DNA of 64,000 nt from Hysterangium stoloniferum (taxonomy: Eukaryota; Basidiomycota; Agaricomycetes; Hysterangiales; Hysterangiaceae). The position numbers were made by a program, and so were the translations under genes. Below, one piece after another: positions 12,485 to 23,614 of this stretch; within the stretch, counting starts at the first letter, position 1; each line of letters opens with the position of its first letter. The notes beneath the pieces are model-generated. The model saw only the letters and a program-made list of their open reading frames with translations. It had not been told where the DNA came from and searched no databases. The stretch is from contig WHVD01000052.1 in NCBI GenBank assembly GCA_015178975.1, positions 434,001-498,000 on the forward strand. The letters are read 5' to 3'.

Positions 12485-12624
12485 AGTGGTGGTAAAGGCT
12501 AAGAAGTGGTTGAGCCAATTGTCAACATGTCAAACAGATGTAAACAAAGTCACATGACATGTTTATTGGTCTCACAAATGGTTTAGACTTGTATTTTCAC
12601 TGAAATATTAACTTTTCTGTTAAA

Positions 12625-12844
12625 ATAATAGAGGGTCAAAAAATCATTCCAATGAGTGATTATTTTGTTTTATTTATCATTCCACCAATTTGGATTCAGA
12701 GTACATAAGCCAAGCGTCAGCTTCAAGCTAGAATACTATACTATATTGGGTAATACTTTAGGAATTATCTGATCTCTGGTGTTTGTATTGTGAATCAATC
12801 TTTCCAAAATAACAAAACATTGGAACAATTTTTTTGGGCCACTG
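12625..12844 (-). repeat. Right inverted repeat of the Tc1 element
   Basis: The complement of the left arm. The inner motif is at about 12629-12656 and the outer motif ends at 12844. Confidence 0.85.
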
Positions 12845-12846
12845 TA

Positions 12847-13672
12847 CATCCTTGTTTATTATTATGATGATCTGTTCTACTCTATGTTTCACATATGTAT
12901 TCCTGTATATACTTGTAGCTCTTGGACTATTCCCTTTTCTCGTAATTCCACTCTCAGTTAATCACAGCTTCCAATCCAATTGTAACCTCCCAGTTCCTAG
13001 TCAAGTTTATTTGTCACTAATTGGACATTCCTGCTCTTACAGTACCTTAGTTAGTATTTCGAGATGCCAATAACTAGTATTTAAGTCCAACTGTAATGTA
13101 GCTACAAGGCAATGAGAATATCAACTCAGAACACCCCTAAAACAACTCTCATAGTATCATTCTAAATATCCGGCTCTCTGCCTCTTGCACTTGCGCACCC
13201 CCAGTTTCCGACTCTCAGTTTCTGACCCTTTGATCCAACCCTCAACTTATCCTTCGGCGTCCAATTGGTGACTTACTGAGAGGATTATTTGACAGGACTA
13301 GTTTTCCACCTACCCAAAATTTAAGGACACCCAAAGGTAACTTGCAAGGGCAAAGCACATAAGCTGAAGCCAAGTCCTTCCATTCGGTCTCCATCAGTCT
13401 ACTCACATCAGTCAGTTTTCTGCTCTTAACAGCTCCCCAACTTCAAAAGAATACTGTGACCCCAAGCCTCTACTCTTTCTACCACCTCATCTCATACTGA
13501 AAATGTTGAGCACAGTGCAGGTTATTCTGGATTGTCATCATCAATGCATTCCACATCGCAGAGCAACACTGCAAGAGTTTCCATCAGCTTGGGGAACAAA
13601 ACTGCTTTTACTCTGTATACTCCCCTCCCTGGGCCCTGACTCCCCAATTTCAAAATGATACCTTGACCCCAG
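12847..13672. other. Intergenic sequence, no gene seen
   Basis: No coding or RNA feature is supported. A patch near 13360 (acataagctgaagccaagtc) resembles the first part of the solo LTR at 37953 in inverted orientation, so this may be remains of the LTR of the neighbouring gypsy relic. Confidence 0.4.
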
Positions 13673-14903
13673 ATGGCGGTTCCTCCTTCCACACTGCCTC
13701 AAACAGAGAATGTCGAGTGCTTTGAGACCCACCTGGAGGCCTCTTCATCAACATGTTTAACATGGATGGGTTCCATCCAGAGGACTGCCCCTCCATCCCC
13801 TGAAGTTTGGGGAGCTCCCATGGGAACCGGAGTGAGCAAGAAAGGAAAGGACAGTGTCATCTTCTATGATTGGGACAAAGTAAGGAGGATCAAGTTGCAA
13901 AGCATCACATTATGATGTGGAGATGGAGTTGAGCTACCTCCCCCTCACAATGTGGACCTCAGGAAAGAATCTATCAGATGGGGGCCATTGACTTATCATC
14001 CGATTCGGAGGAAGATCAACTGTGCTATCCAGCCTATGACGTACCTAGGTGTGGACTGCCATGAAGGATTTTTACTTCCTGATGAAATTCACTTCTTTAC
14101 AAGTGACCCTAACCAGTGAAGAAAGTTATCGACTTTTGTCAGGGTTTGGAGGGGGTATCGTCCAACTAACCCCACAATACTGTCCAGCTCCACCCACCTC
14201 TCCCCACCCCTATGTGTCTCTTTTGCACCCCCACTGCATCACTTCACATCCTTTTCTGAGCAGTCAAGAAGCCTTGAGCCACCTCCCACTGGCCCACCTT
14301 CTTTTCCTTCCATACAATTACCTCTTCCCTCAGCAGACTTTCCCTCCACAGTGAAGCCGTCTCCCACACCGGGTCATTCCTCCATACCACCATCCTCATC
14401 CACATCAGAGCCCCCTCCCATGCTGAGGATCACCCCACCCTCCTGTGTATCACCCAATCCCCTCATACATAGCCACCCCCCCACTTTGCATTACACCCAC
14501 ACCCTTACTCCCAATGGAGCCAGACACATCCCATGTTCTCTCAACAGTTCGAAGTCCCCTGCCTACATCTCCCTGCTCACCTTGCATTTCTCTCGGGAGC
14601 ACCATTCACCAACCTGGTGTTGACTTGATGGATGTTGATTCCTCAACCATGGAAGTCTTCATGGAGCCTCCCCCATTGAGCAAAAAAGTGAAAGGGAAAC
14701 AGAGAGCTGATGTCCAGCATGATGAGCCTCTTGCCATTGACCCCACTCCAGCAGACCCTGTTTGCAGCCCTCCACTGCAACAGCCTTCTTCCCTGCCCTC
14801 TCAGGACACCACCAATTTGGCTCACTTTTCCCTGACAGGTTGGATGCATATTTCCATAAACTACCCATCTGACCATTTTACTGTGGGACATACACTGACA
14901 TGA
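13673..14903 (+). pseudogene. Remains of a Pro-rich protein, origin unknown
   Basis: Overlapping short frames give Pro/Ser/His-rich peptides. The last (14445-14903) ends with MDVDSSTMEVFMEPPP, then KKVKGKQRAD and an acidic tail. KGKQRAD is a motif met often in Agaricomycete proteins and in proteins of their retroelements. The frame is interrupted at 14352 and elsewhere. It may be part of a retroelement gag or of a host gene; nothing decides this. Confidence 0.3.
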
Positions 14904-14984
14904 CTGGGACAAACTGTGATATATTAGGCTTATTTTAATACTATCTTCTGAAAAAGGAGTCCAATGCTCTATCAAAATGTGCAA

Positions 14985-15480
14985 ATACTCAATTCACTGC
15001 AAGGTAAAGTAATTTAAGTATTTGATATTAATCAGTGGCAGCCTGAATAGACTTAGAATCACTGAAATCAAGAGTTTACTTGAATATATGCACCCTACTT
15101 AGCAAAGAAGGTTTTGAGAGCTACTTCTGCAAGCTGTTCTTTTTCTGTGAAAACAATTATTAAAATATGAATAACAATTCACTGATCCCAAAACTAGATT
15201 CAACTTCAATTCTAGCTAGTTTATATATATTTTATACTATTTATCAAACAGTAAAAATATTTATAAACAGGTCAAAAGATTAGATATAGAATAAAACACT
15301 ATTTGGCTAATATATGCTTTATTTACACTAACCTACAGGGTCTAGTGTGATACCAACTTATCAGGATCTTAATGTAGTCTTAAGGATCTCAGTATTATTT
15401 ATGCTTAAAACTGGGAGAAATTAGAATTGTGCTTCTAATCTTAAACTATGATAACAAGATTGTTTATTACTTTAATTGAT
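14985..15480. other. AT-rich intergenic sequence, no gene seen
   Basis: Nothing coding is visible; frames are short and the sequence is AT-rich. Confidence 0.5.
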
Positions 15481-15755
15481 AGCCAACAACTCAACTAGAG
15501 GTGAAAAGTAATAAAGGCCAGCTACTCAACTAAGAGGTGGCAAAGGGGAACAGAACTCTTGTCAGAAGCCCAACTAGAGGTGACAAGGGTTAGAATTAAT
15601 ACCAGAAGCTCAACTAGGGGTGGCAGGGAATCCTGATTGATCAGAAGCTCAACTAGAGGTGACCAGGGGGTAGGACTATTGTCAGGGGCTCAACTAGAGG
15701 TGACAGGGAATCCTGATTGGTGCCAGAAGCTCAACTAGAGGTGGCAATAAACTGC
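15481..15755. repeat. Imperfect tandem repeat, about 40 bp x 7
   Basis: Seven units share the core gctcaactagaggtgaca, with variable spacers containing tcctgattg or taggactattg. The function is unknown; arrays like this occur in LTRs of some retroelements. Confidence 0.8.
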
Positions 15756-15937
15756 TTGTTGCAGTGACACACAGATGCGGTGTAAATGGGTTGATAATAT
15801 GAGTTATATTTCATGGCTGGAGCAGAGCTCCTTATATACATACACTAAGATCTGAGACATTTAGAGACATATTGAGCTTTATTTCTATCCTATTTTAGCT
15901 ATTTTACCTGGAATGTTTTGGACATTTCTGCCATTCT

Positions 15938-18900
15938 CTATTGTGGATGCTCTGGGCCAAGCAGTTTCTCGGATGCCTCCAGTACCTGCAATTCCAGCTT
16001 CTGAGCTTCAGTATACATTCCCAGATCCCTCAAGGTGCATACCAGGTTTCCCATGGATGTTAATGTATGTGGATGCTCTGGGCCAAGAAATTGCTTGAAT
16101 GCCTGCAGGACCTGCACTTGTAGCTCCTGAGCTTCAGTATACTTTCCCAGATAGCTCAAGGTGCATGCCAAGGCTTCCATGCATGTTAAAGTATCTGGAT
16201 GGTCTAGACCAAGCAGTTTCTTGTATCCCTCCAGGACCTGCATTTCTAGTTCCTGAGCTTCAGTATACTTTCCCAGATGTCTCAAGGTGCATGCCAGGGC
16301 TCCCATGCATGTTAAAGTATCTGGATGCTCTGGACCAAGCAGTTTCTTCCATGCCTCCAGGACTTGCAGTTCCAGCTTCTGAGCTTCAGTATACTTTCCC
16401 AGATACCTTAAGGTCCATGCCAAGTCTCCCATGGATCTTAAAGTATCTGGATGCTCTGGATCAAGCAGTTTCTTGCGTGCCTCCAGGACCTGCATTGCTA
16501 GATCCTGAGCTTCACTATACTTTCCCAGATGCCTCAAGGTGCATGCCAAGTTTCTCATGGATATTAAGGTATTTGGATGCTCTGGACCAAGCAGTTTCTT
16601 GCATGCCTTTAGGACCTGTATTTCAAGCTCCTGACCTTCAGTATACTTTCCCAGATGCCTCAAGGTGCATGCCAAGGCTCCCATGGATCTTAAAGTATCT
16701 GGATGCTCTGGACCAAGCAGTTTCTTGCATACCTCCAGGACCTGCATTTGTAGTTCCTGAGCTTCACTATACTTTCCCAGAAGCATTAAGGTACATGCCA
16801 AGTTTCTCATGGATCCTAAGGTATCTGGATGCTCTGGACCAAGCAGTTTCTTGCATGCCTCCAGAACATGCATTTCTAGTTCCTGAGCTTCAGTATACTT
16901 TCCCAGATCCCTCAAGGTGCATGCCAGGGCTCCCATGCATGTTAAAGTATCTGGATGCTCTGGACCAAGCAGTTTCTTGCATGCCTCCAGGACCAGCATT
17001 TCCAGGTCCTGAGCTTCACTATACTTTCCCAGATACCTCAAGGTGGCTGCCAAGTTACTCATGGATAATAAGGTATTTGGATGCTCTGGACCAAGCAGTT
17101 TCTTCCATGCCTGTAGGACCTGTATTTCAAGCTCCTGAGCTTCAGTATACTTTCCTAGACACCTCAAGGTGCCTCCCAAGCCTCCCATGGAACTTAAAGT
17201 ATCTGGATGCTCTGGACCCAGTAGTTTCTTGCATCCCTCCAGGACCTGCATTTCCAGCTCCTGAGCTTCAGTATACTTTCCCAGACTCACCAAGGTGGAT
17301 GCCAAGGTTCCCATATATACTAATGTATTTTGATGCCCTGGGCCAAGCTGCTGCTTGCATGACTTTACGACTTGGACTGCCAGCTCCTGAGCTCTGTGAT
17401 ATTTTCCCTGCCTTTCACAAATATATGCCAATTTTGACATCATTGCCATGGAACAATCATGGTCAGGACCCAATATCCATTTTCTGATAGCCATTATCTG
17501 TTGGCACCACCTGCTAGCATAGTCCCAGTATCCATTTTCAATGAACTCTGCTGTAAGAGCAAAGTGCTCATCATCACAGTATGACAATCTAAAATATGAA
17601 GTATAATGGTTATATGCCATCATATGTGGCAATATCATTCTATGAAACTGGTAGGACTGCTCCACTAAATCCATATTACCATTGATTGAATTTACAATTA
17701 AAGCTCGCACTGCAGCCAAATGTATAATCTGCTTCTCATTGACTACCTTGTCTCTTGCCCAAACCTGCACTATAGGATGAATGGACCATGAAAGTCCCAT
17801 GATTGATGGGACTTTTAATATCAGTGAATAATCACAAAGCATTTGCATTGCTTTTCTGAGTTTTGTGCATATCCATTGACCATCCTCATCACATTCAAGG
17901 AATTGAAATGGAAGATCAGGCTGTGTTGTTGCTAACCTGGAATCCTTGATGTTCCATTCAGATGCTTCAGCAGCTATCTGGAATATCACTTCCATAATAT
18001 TTTGATGATGAAAGAAGGCCATCATTTTCAGAAGATATAATGCATCCCCAGCTGTATTTCCTTGAGCACTTTTCTTCTCAATACCATCATATGAGATATC
18101 TAGTGTTCCATAAACTGTCTTGTTATATAGTGAGGCACCCTTATACAGGAGATAATCTCCATATAGAAGTATCTCATGGTTCTTGAGATATGTTGATACA
18201 TACTTTTCTACTGTACACAATCCCATATATATAGCTGCACCAGCAACATCCAATGCCAATGGTAGAAAGCCCAATTTTTCTGCAATGGCTTGTAACAGTT
18301 CAATCTTCAACACATGAGTTTCACCCTCCCTTGTTGATGATCTCATAAGTAGTAAGATAGCATCTTCTTTGGACATCACCTCCAGATGAAGAGTGCCACT
18401 GACAGCTTGGTGCAGATCAGGATTTCTACTTGTGATCAAGACATCTAACAAATGTGCTGGAGGAAGGTATTTTGAAACCAGAGCAGTCATGCCATCAGCA
18501 TTATCAAAAATAAGCAAGCATTTTCTTCCTAGTCCAGCAAGCCACCCTATAATAGCTTCACCTGACTCTTCAATTCCTAGTGACTTCATAACAGGATCAA
18601 GTTTAGAGATCTCAGTGAAACTTGTCTGGAGAGTTTCTGCAGTTGTAGCATCAAGCTATAATATTCTCCAGTAACTGGGTGATATATCAGTATGGTGTAA
18701 ACTGCAATCCATTTAGAAATAATAATGAAGTAACCCACAGTGTAAGATCTGTACACTCTTCAGCAAATTTTAAGGAAATTTGGGTCTTTCCAATACCACC
18801 CATGCCATACAATAGGAAGTGTTTTTGGTGAGTTGTAACATTCCTATCCACAAAGAATGTTCTCAACTTCTCTAGGTAAATATCTTGACCAGTGAACCGC

Positions 18901-20112
18901 GGACTGGATAGGAGTTTGCGTCTGTAAGATGGACCCCTATTCAGAATATCTGATGATCCAGATAAGAACATCAAATTTTACAAGCAGATAAGATGCCATA
19001 CCATCAGACTGGCTAAAGTCCCTTCCATATTCCAGCTCCAGCTTAGGAAGATCACTTCCCATAGTTTGCAACAATGAGACGACCATGTTGAAATCATCAT
19101 CTTCAGCGGAGTAAAATTTTATCATATCTGTGTGATTCTTGTTCAGCACAATAGGTTCAGCATTCCGTGCACCTGGAACAATAGCAGCGGACTTTGGTAC
19201 CATCTATCCCCATGTGAGCCCGTAAAAATCAAACAATGCTGCTCAAGGCACTTACAAAACTAGATGTTCCATCATGCAAGTCAGTTTGATAGGCTTCATA
19301 GAGAAACTTTGTATTGAAAAGAGCACTGATCCCGTTGTACTGAGACAATTGCATTTCTAACACTTCTGAATTAGTTGCCAAGCTTCGTAACAATTTATGG
19401 GAGGTATTTTCATCAACTGGCAGGAGTACACGCAGCATCTGAGAGGCAGAGAGTGCAACAGCTGCCCCTTGGTGCGGAGTTCCGAAGAACAGTATCCCAG
19501 TTGTGTACAGCATTATTTCCTCGTGATAAGGAAGGTGATATTTGTTGCATTGATTGGCATGGATCAAAGCCTATGCGCACACATTCCAGTTAGAACTCAG
19601 AACATAGAAGTACTTCGAGATGAAACACCTACGAATTTAAGAATAATGCCACCTAAGCTGTGGGCAAGAAAGATGATTGGACGTTTCTAGCCATAATTTA
19701 ACAACCATTCCCCATGAATGAAGAAACTCACCGTAGTAGTTGTATTGTTCCTAAGCGAAGCGAGTCGCGAAATGAAATTTTCTGCATGACCATACAATGT
19801 CTCGTCTATCTTGTTTGATTGACTACCAGTGGATGCGTGATATCCGTACGTAGCAATTCTGGCGTGAGGTAATCGTCGGGGCAATAGGTCTCTAAGCCAG
19901 AGTATTCCATTTTCGGCTGTCCAGGAGTCTTCCCGATGTCCATCTAGGCCGTGGATGGCGATGATACTACCAGAACTGTCGTTAGCGGGGAAGCACCGGG
20001 AAATTGCGAACGTGACATACTCGAGAGTCGGAGAGATGCCCTCGACAAGCACCTTAATGCCCAATCCAGAATCTGTGCGATCACGAGCATAGTTCACAAT
20101 TTCTGATTCCAT
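15938..20112 (-). pseudogene. NLR-like receptor copy B, stopped after the P-loop
   Basis: Exons are 20112-19732, 19686-19633, 19570-19256, 19203-19002, 18949-18739 and 18674-15938; the lengths are identical to copy A where both are seen. The hydrolase (AHSLGG, FFGTPHQG) and the P-loop GMGGIGKT are intact. A TAG at 18658-18656 replaces the Trp of ILWLDATT, ending the product after about 393 residues. After the stop the frame stays open for 883 codons: the rest of NB-ARC (CLLIFDNAD, LGFLPLALDVAG) and about 12 TPRs of 42 residues (consensus GPEHPDTL--MGALACTLR-LGKYTEAQELEMQVLEACKKLL). The array ends abruptly at GPEHPQ-stop, where transposon sequence begins. The clean downstream frame suggests the stop is recent. 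Confidence 0.88.
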
Positions 20113-20169
20113 CTGAAGCAGAAGAGTTGAAGATAACACTCCCTTTATATGGCACAAGATGTACCTACC

Positions 20170-22290
20170 TAAATTTCACGTTTTTCCAATAGCTTCGGGG
20201 ATGGGTTATCTCTCTGCAACGCGTTGACGTGGCAATACCAGTGACACTGTCACGTCCTCTGCATCACGTGGTCCCTACGAATATTGCGACCATATGTCGA
20301 CTAATGAGATGCTGCTATGTTTGCACTAAAGTGTGCGCAACTTTACTTCGTAGTATACCGACGGTTTTCGCAGTGATGTATGACGGGAAGTTTTGCGCCC
20401 GAGCATTCTGCCCTAGGTGTGTCGATCGTCTTTTCTGCTTGCTCATTTGTATTTCTCACATAATTCTACATAATCCTCTTTCTCTCTAGAAATTCGTGAT
20501 TGCATGGTATTTTTCTCTATGCCCATGTAGTCGTCACAAAATATTCTAAGCGCTTAACAATATCAACTCAAGGGCTCAGTTGAAGAGATAACACGGCTTG
20601 GAGACTCTGATCTCAGCTAGCCGTCCTTCATCAGGCCCGGCATATTGCGCTTCATACACTTCTTCTCGCCCGTCCATTTGTCCTTAAGACCTGTCTTCTG
20701 GCCTCAATCCTTTCCTTCAACATACGTAGCCAATATCGTGGGATAGGTACCATTGCATCTCGTCGGGTTGCAGTGACTTCGCTCATAGCTTCATCGTTAC
20801 TGATCCGTCTCCGCTGCGCGTTCCTCTCTAACATTTGTCATATCCGTCAGTTTCGTACACGCCATGTTCCCGCACACTATATCTCTCGAAGGCCGTACAA
20901 CCTCCTTTACAAAGACAGTGTGCGCTCAATCTTACACTTCCCTCTCAGCCAACTCTTCATAGCCCCGGCCGGTATCAGTTTTTCAAGTAACCACAATGCC
21001 TCGATCCGGGATAAAGGTATCAGACTTGGGTCATTCTGATGGGGTCGTCAGATGAGGCCATGCAGGAACATTCGGTGAGTATGGTGCCTATCGGAGCCAT
21101 TAAACGGACGACGATGCTGACATGCGCTTACTTATAACGTAAAGGTACGGCGGTTTGTAAGCTCCATCGCAATAACAAACTCGTCCTCGACTACCTGTGC
21201 AGCCCTGACTCGTGAAATAACCCTTTGCGCTAAACACCACGACAAGCTTGCGCACGAATGATATAGAGTATGTCTCGGCACGTTATGGCCCACCCACTGT
21301 TATCCTTCTGTGGATATGCCAGAACCTAGTGTAGAGAGCAGAAGGTACTGGCACGTGTATGCTCCGTCGTTGCGGTTACAGATAGGTATGATAATCGCGA
21401 CAGCGACATGCTTGTTGATTATTTTGACATCGATTCTAATGGCCTCCGCTTATGTTCAGCACTAAAAGTAGGCGTCCTCAACGCCTTCCACTACATGCAC
21501 CTGTTCCGAAGAGTGGCCAGGATACACTATTCTCAATGCTGGGAACATACTAGCAAGCACGGACGTAGATGCAGTTTGGCACGCACGTATCCCTTTCACT
21601 TGGGTTCGGCCGTAGCCACTACAACTTGACATGGCGAAGGGTTTTGCGTAGTGGGTGTGACCACGACAAAGAGTCTGATGTTACAATTTTAATGAACACT
21701 GGCTCACCTGGGTGCAGCGTCTCAATTTATCTGCAGTACGAACAATCCTTTTTGTACGTAATGGACGAGGTTACATGGACCTATTATTTATTGAAAAAAT
21801 GTCTTTTAAAGCAATTTTCCCAAACACCGAAATTTAAGACCAGAATATAAACATTGAGTGAACTATAAAAACGAAGAACTTTCAACATCAGTAATTTTGA
21901 GAATGGCAAGTCCTCATCCTATTATTTGCCACTATTAATAGTTTTTGGACCGGGTGAGACTATCAATGTGAAATCGTTCTGCTTTCAATCCCTGCGAATT
22001 ATTCTAACGCCAATGCAGAGCGTTATGGCTACAAAAATGAAACGACTCGTGGCAGCTGTGCATTTGTCGTAAAATGTTAGTAACATTGAAAATTGAAACC
22101 ATCATCTCGTTCAGATCGCAACATTTGACAAACCATTTTCGAGTGGCCTGTATGAATACAGCATACGATTGGAAGTTATCTTTCCCATGGCTAAGACTTA
22201 GTTGCTTGTACATACTCCCTACGGTTTAATTTATATGAGTTGAACTACATAAGTAATGAGAATTGCGATATGCGCAACATCTCTCTCAAA
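20170..22290. repeat. 5' flank of copy B, inverted match to the D flank
   Basis: It matches 2500-4480 directly and 31300-32630 inverted. The inverted match with the D side reaches 22150-22270 against 31310-31430, so B and D were once divergent genes separated by a palindromic region. No gene is supported in it. Confidence 0.65.
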
Positions 22291-23312
22291 GTTCACATAA
22301 CCTTCTTTACGAAGACAATCTACGTTCGATGGTATACTTTCGCTCTGAACCCACTCTGCATGACGACGGCTGGTACTCAGTTCTCCCAGCGACAAAGATG
22401 CTTCGATCCGGACGGATGTTGGACCCTGTCCCGTCATGCGAGTGTCAGACTGTCACTCCTGCCACCAGGTTAGATAAGACGATGGGAGAAAACTTAGCGA
22501 GTAAGGAGCCTAATTGAAGCAATTTTTGAACCGACGATGCTGACGTATGTTTCCATTTACGACAGAAATCTGGCAGATTATACACTGTCTGTATTTCAAA
22601 CTTGAAGTCGATTTCTTGCGCAGCCCTGCGCCAAACACCACGCCACGATTGCCCACGATGATATTGAGGATGTCTTGGGACGTTAAAGGCCGATGATGTT
22701 GTTCTGTGGATATGTCTGAACGTATAGAGAGGAGCAAGCACTGCGCCATTTTTACGGCTAAAGATAGGCATGACGATCGTGACTCCAAGGGAACGTGACT
22801 GTCACGGCGCGGCCGAGGTGTAGGTTGTTACATTTTGGAACATGGCAGGAAGAGGGGCTGCTGAAGATAAATAAATATAATATTTAGTGCTGAACAGGTG
22901 AAGGTCATTGCATTTCTCCAATGCTTTATTGGTCAAAAGATAATAATACAATGGGAAAATGCTCTATGTACATATCATATCCTCACAATTTATGCATTTA
23001 ACACTTTGGGACCTGAGGATCTGCTCACCTTTTCATATTGATTTCTTTACTATAAACCATCAGTCATACGTAAACTATTAATCTTCATTTCAAATATCAA
23101 CTTGAGAATTCCCCTCTTGTCTTTGCTTGACTATGATAATATCTTTGGCTTTTCAGAGGATTGTTTATACTGTCTATACTATTGTCTTAGTGTTTAGCCA
23201 TGCTGAGACTTAGTTTATTGTGACTCTGGGTGACTGGGTGGCAGTTGTGAAGCTAAATGTTACCTTTTGGCTGTGTATTTATACTTGTCTTCAAAATACT
23301 AGAGCATCCAAA
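22291..23312. other. Intergenic sequence up to the gypsy element
   Basis: The part to 22800 resembles segments of the flank repeats (compare 46730-47000 and 43640-43740, inverted). From 22800 on no gene is seen. The last bases before the gypsy element continue, after the element, at 29193, and together match 55610-55690, so the gypsy element landed inside an older repeat. Confidence 0.45.
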
Positions 23313-23614
23313 TGTAAGGGCAACTCTCTAGATCACACTGACTCGCACTATGACTGAGTTGGGGCACTAGCAGAGGGAATCCGAAGTAAGTTTTATACCT
23401 ATCTATTATATACATACAATGTACATTATTACTTACCTAGCAGAGGGAATCCGAAGAGAAAAGTCTAAGGAACCCTCGGCTAGCGAGTGACTAACTAAAG
23501 GTGTAGCTGAGTTTGAAAATGTGATAAAAACAAGGTACTCTTATCCTTGACTTATGAGACTATATTAAGGAAGGTCAGGGATGAATTTAGAAAACTTGAG
23601 ATTGTCCCCTGACA
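23313..23614 (-). repeat. 3' LTR of the gypsy element
   Basis: In element orientation it begins tgtcaggggac and ends cccttaca. The pol frame runs into it and stops at 23587. Confidence 0.95.

Larger units (their letters stand above)
11238..12844 (-). mobile_element. Tc1-family transposon with long inverted repeats, flanked by TA
   Basis: The ends read cagtggctcaaaaaat and its complement (ccactg at 12839-12844). Both ends are flanked by TA (11236-11237 and 12845-12846), the target site of Tc1/mariner elements. The inverted repeats are about 220 bp. Each carries a second motif (cattggaac followed by a T-run and gaccctct) some 200 bp inside that resembles the outer end, which is an IR/DR arrangement. 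The transposase inside carries a stop codon. The element sits in the gypsy relic. Confidence 0.9.

Noticed and set aside
16099-17487. Long plus-strand open frame (462 codons) opposite the copy B TPR array, rich in LPWMLKYLDALDQAVS-like repeats
   Set aside because: It is the antisense of 126-bp units. Since 126 is a multiple of three, one stop-free antisense unit keeps the whole frame open. The same shadow appears opposite D (35604-37937) and E (50993-52627).
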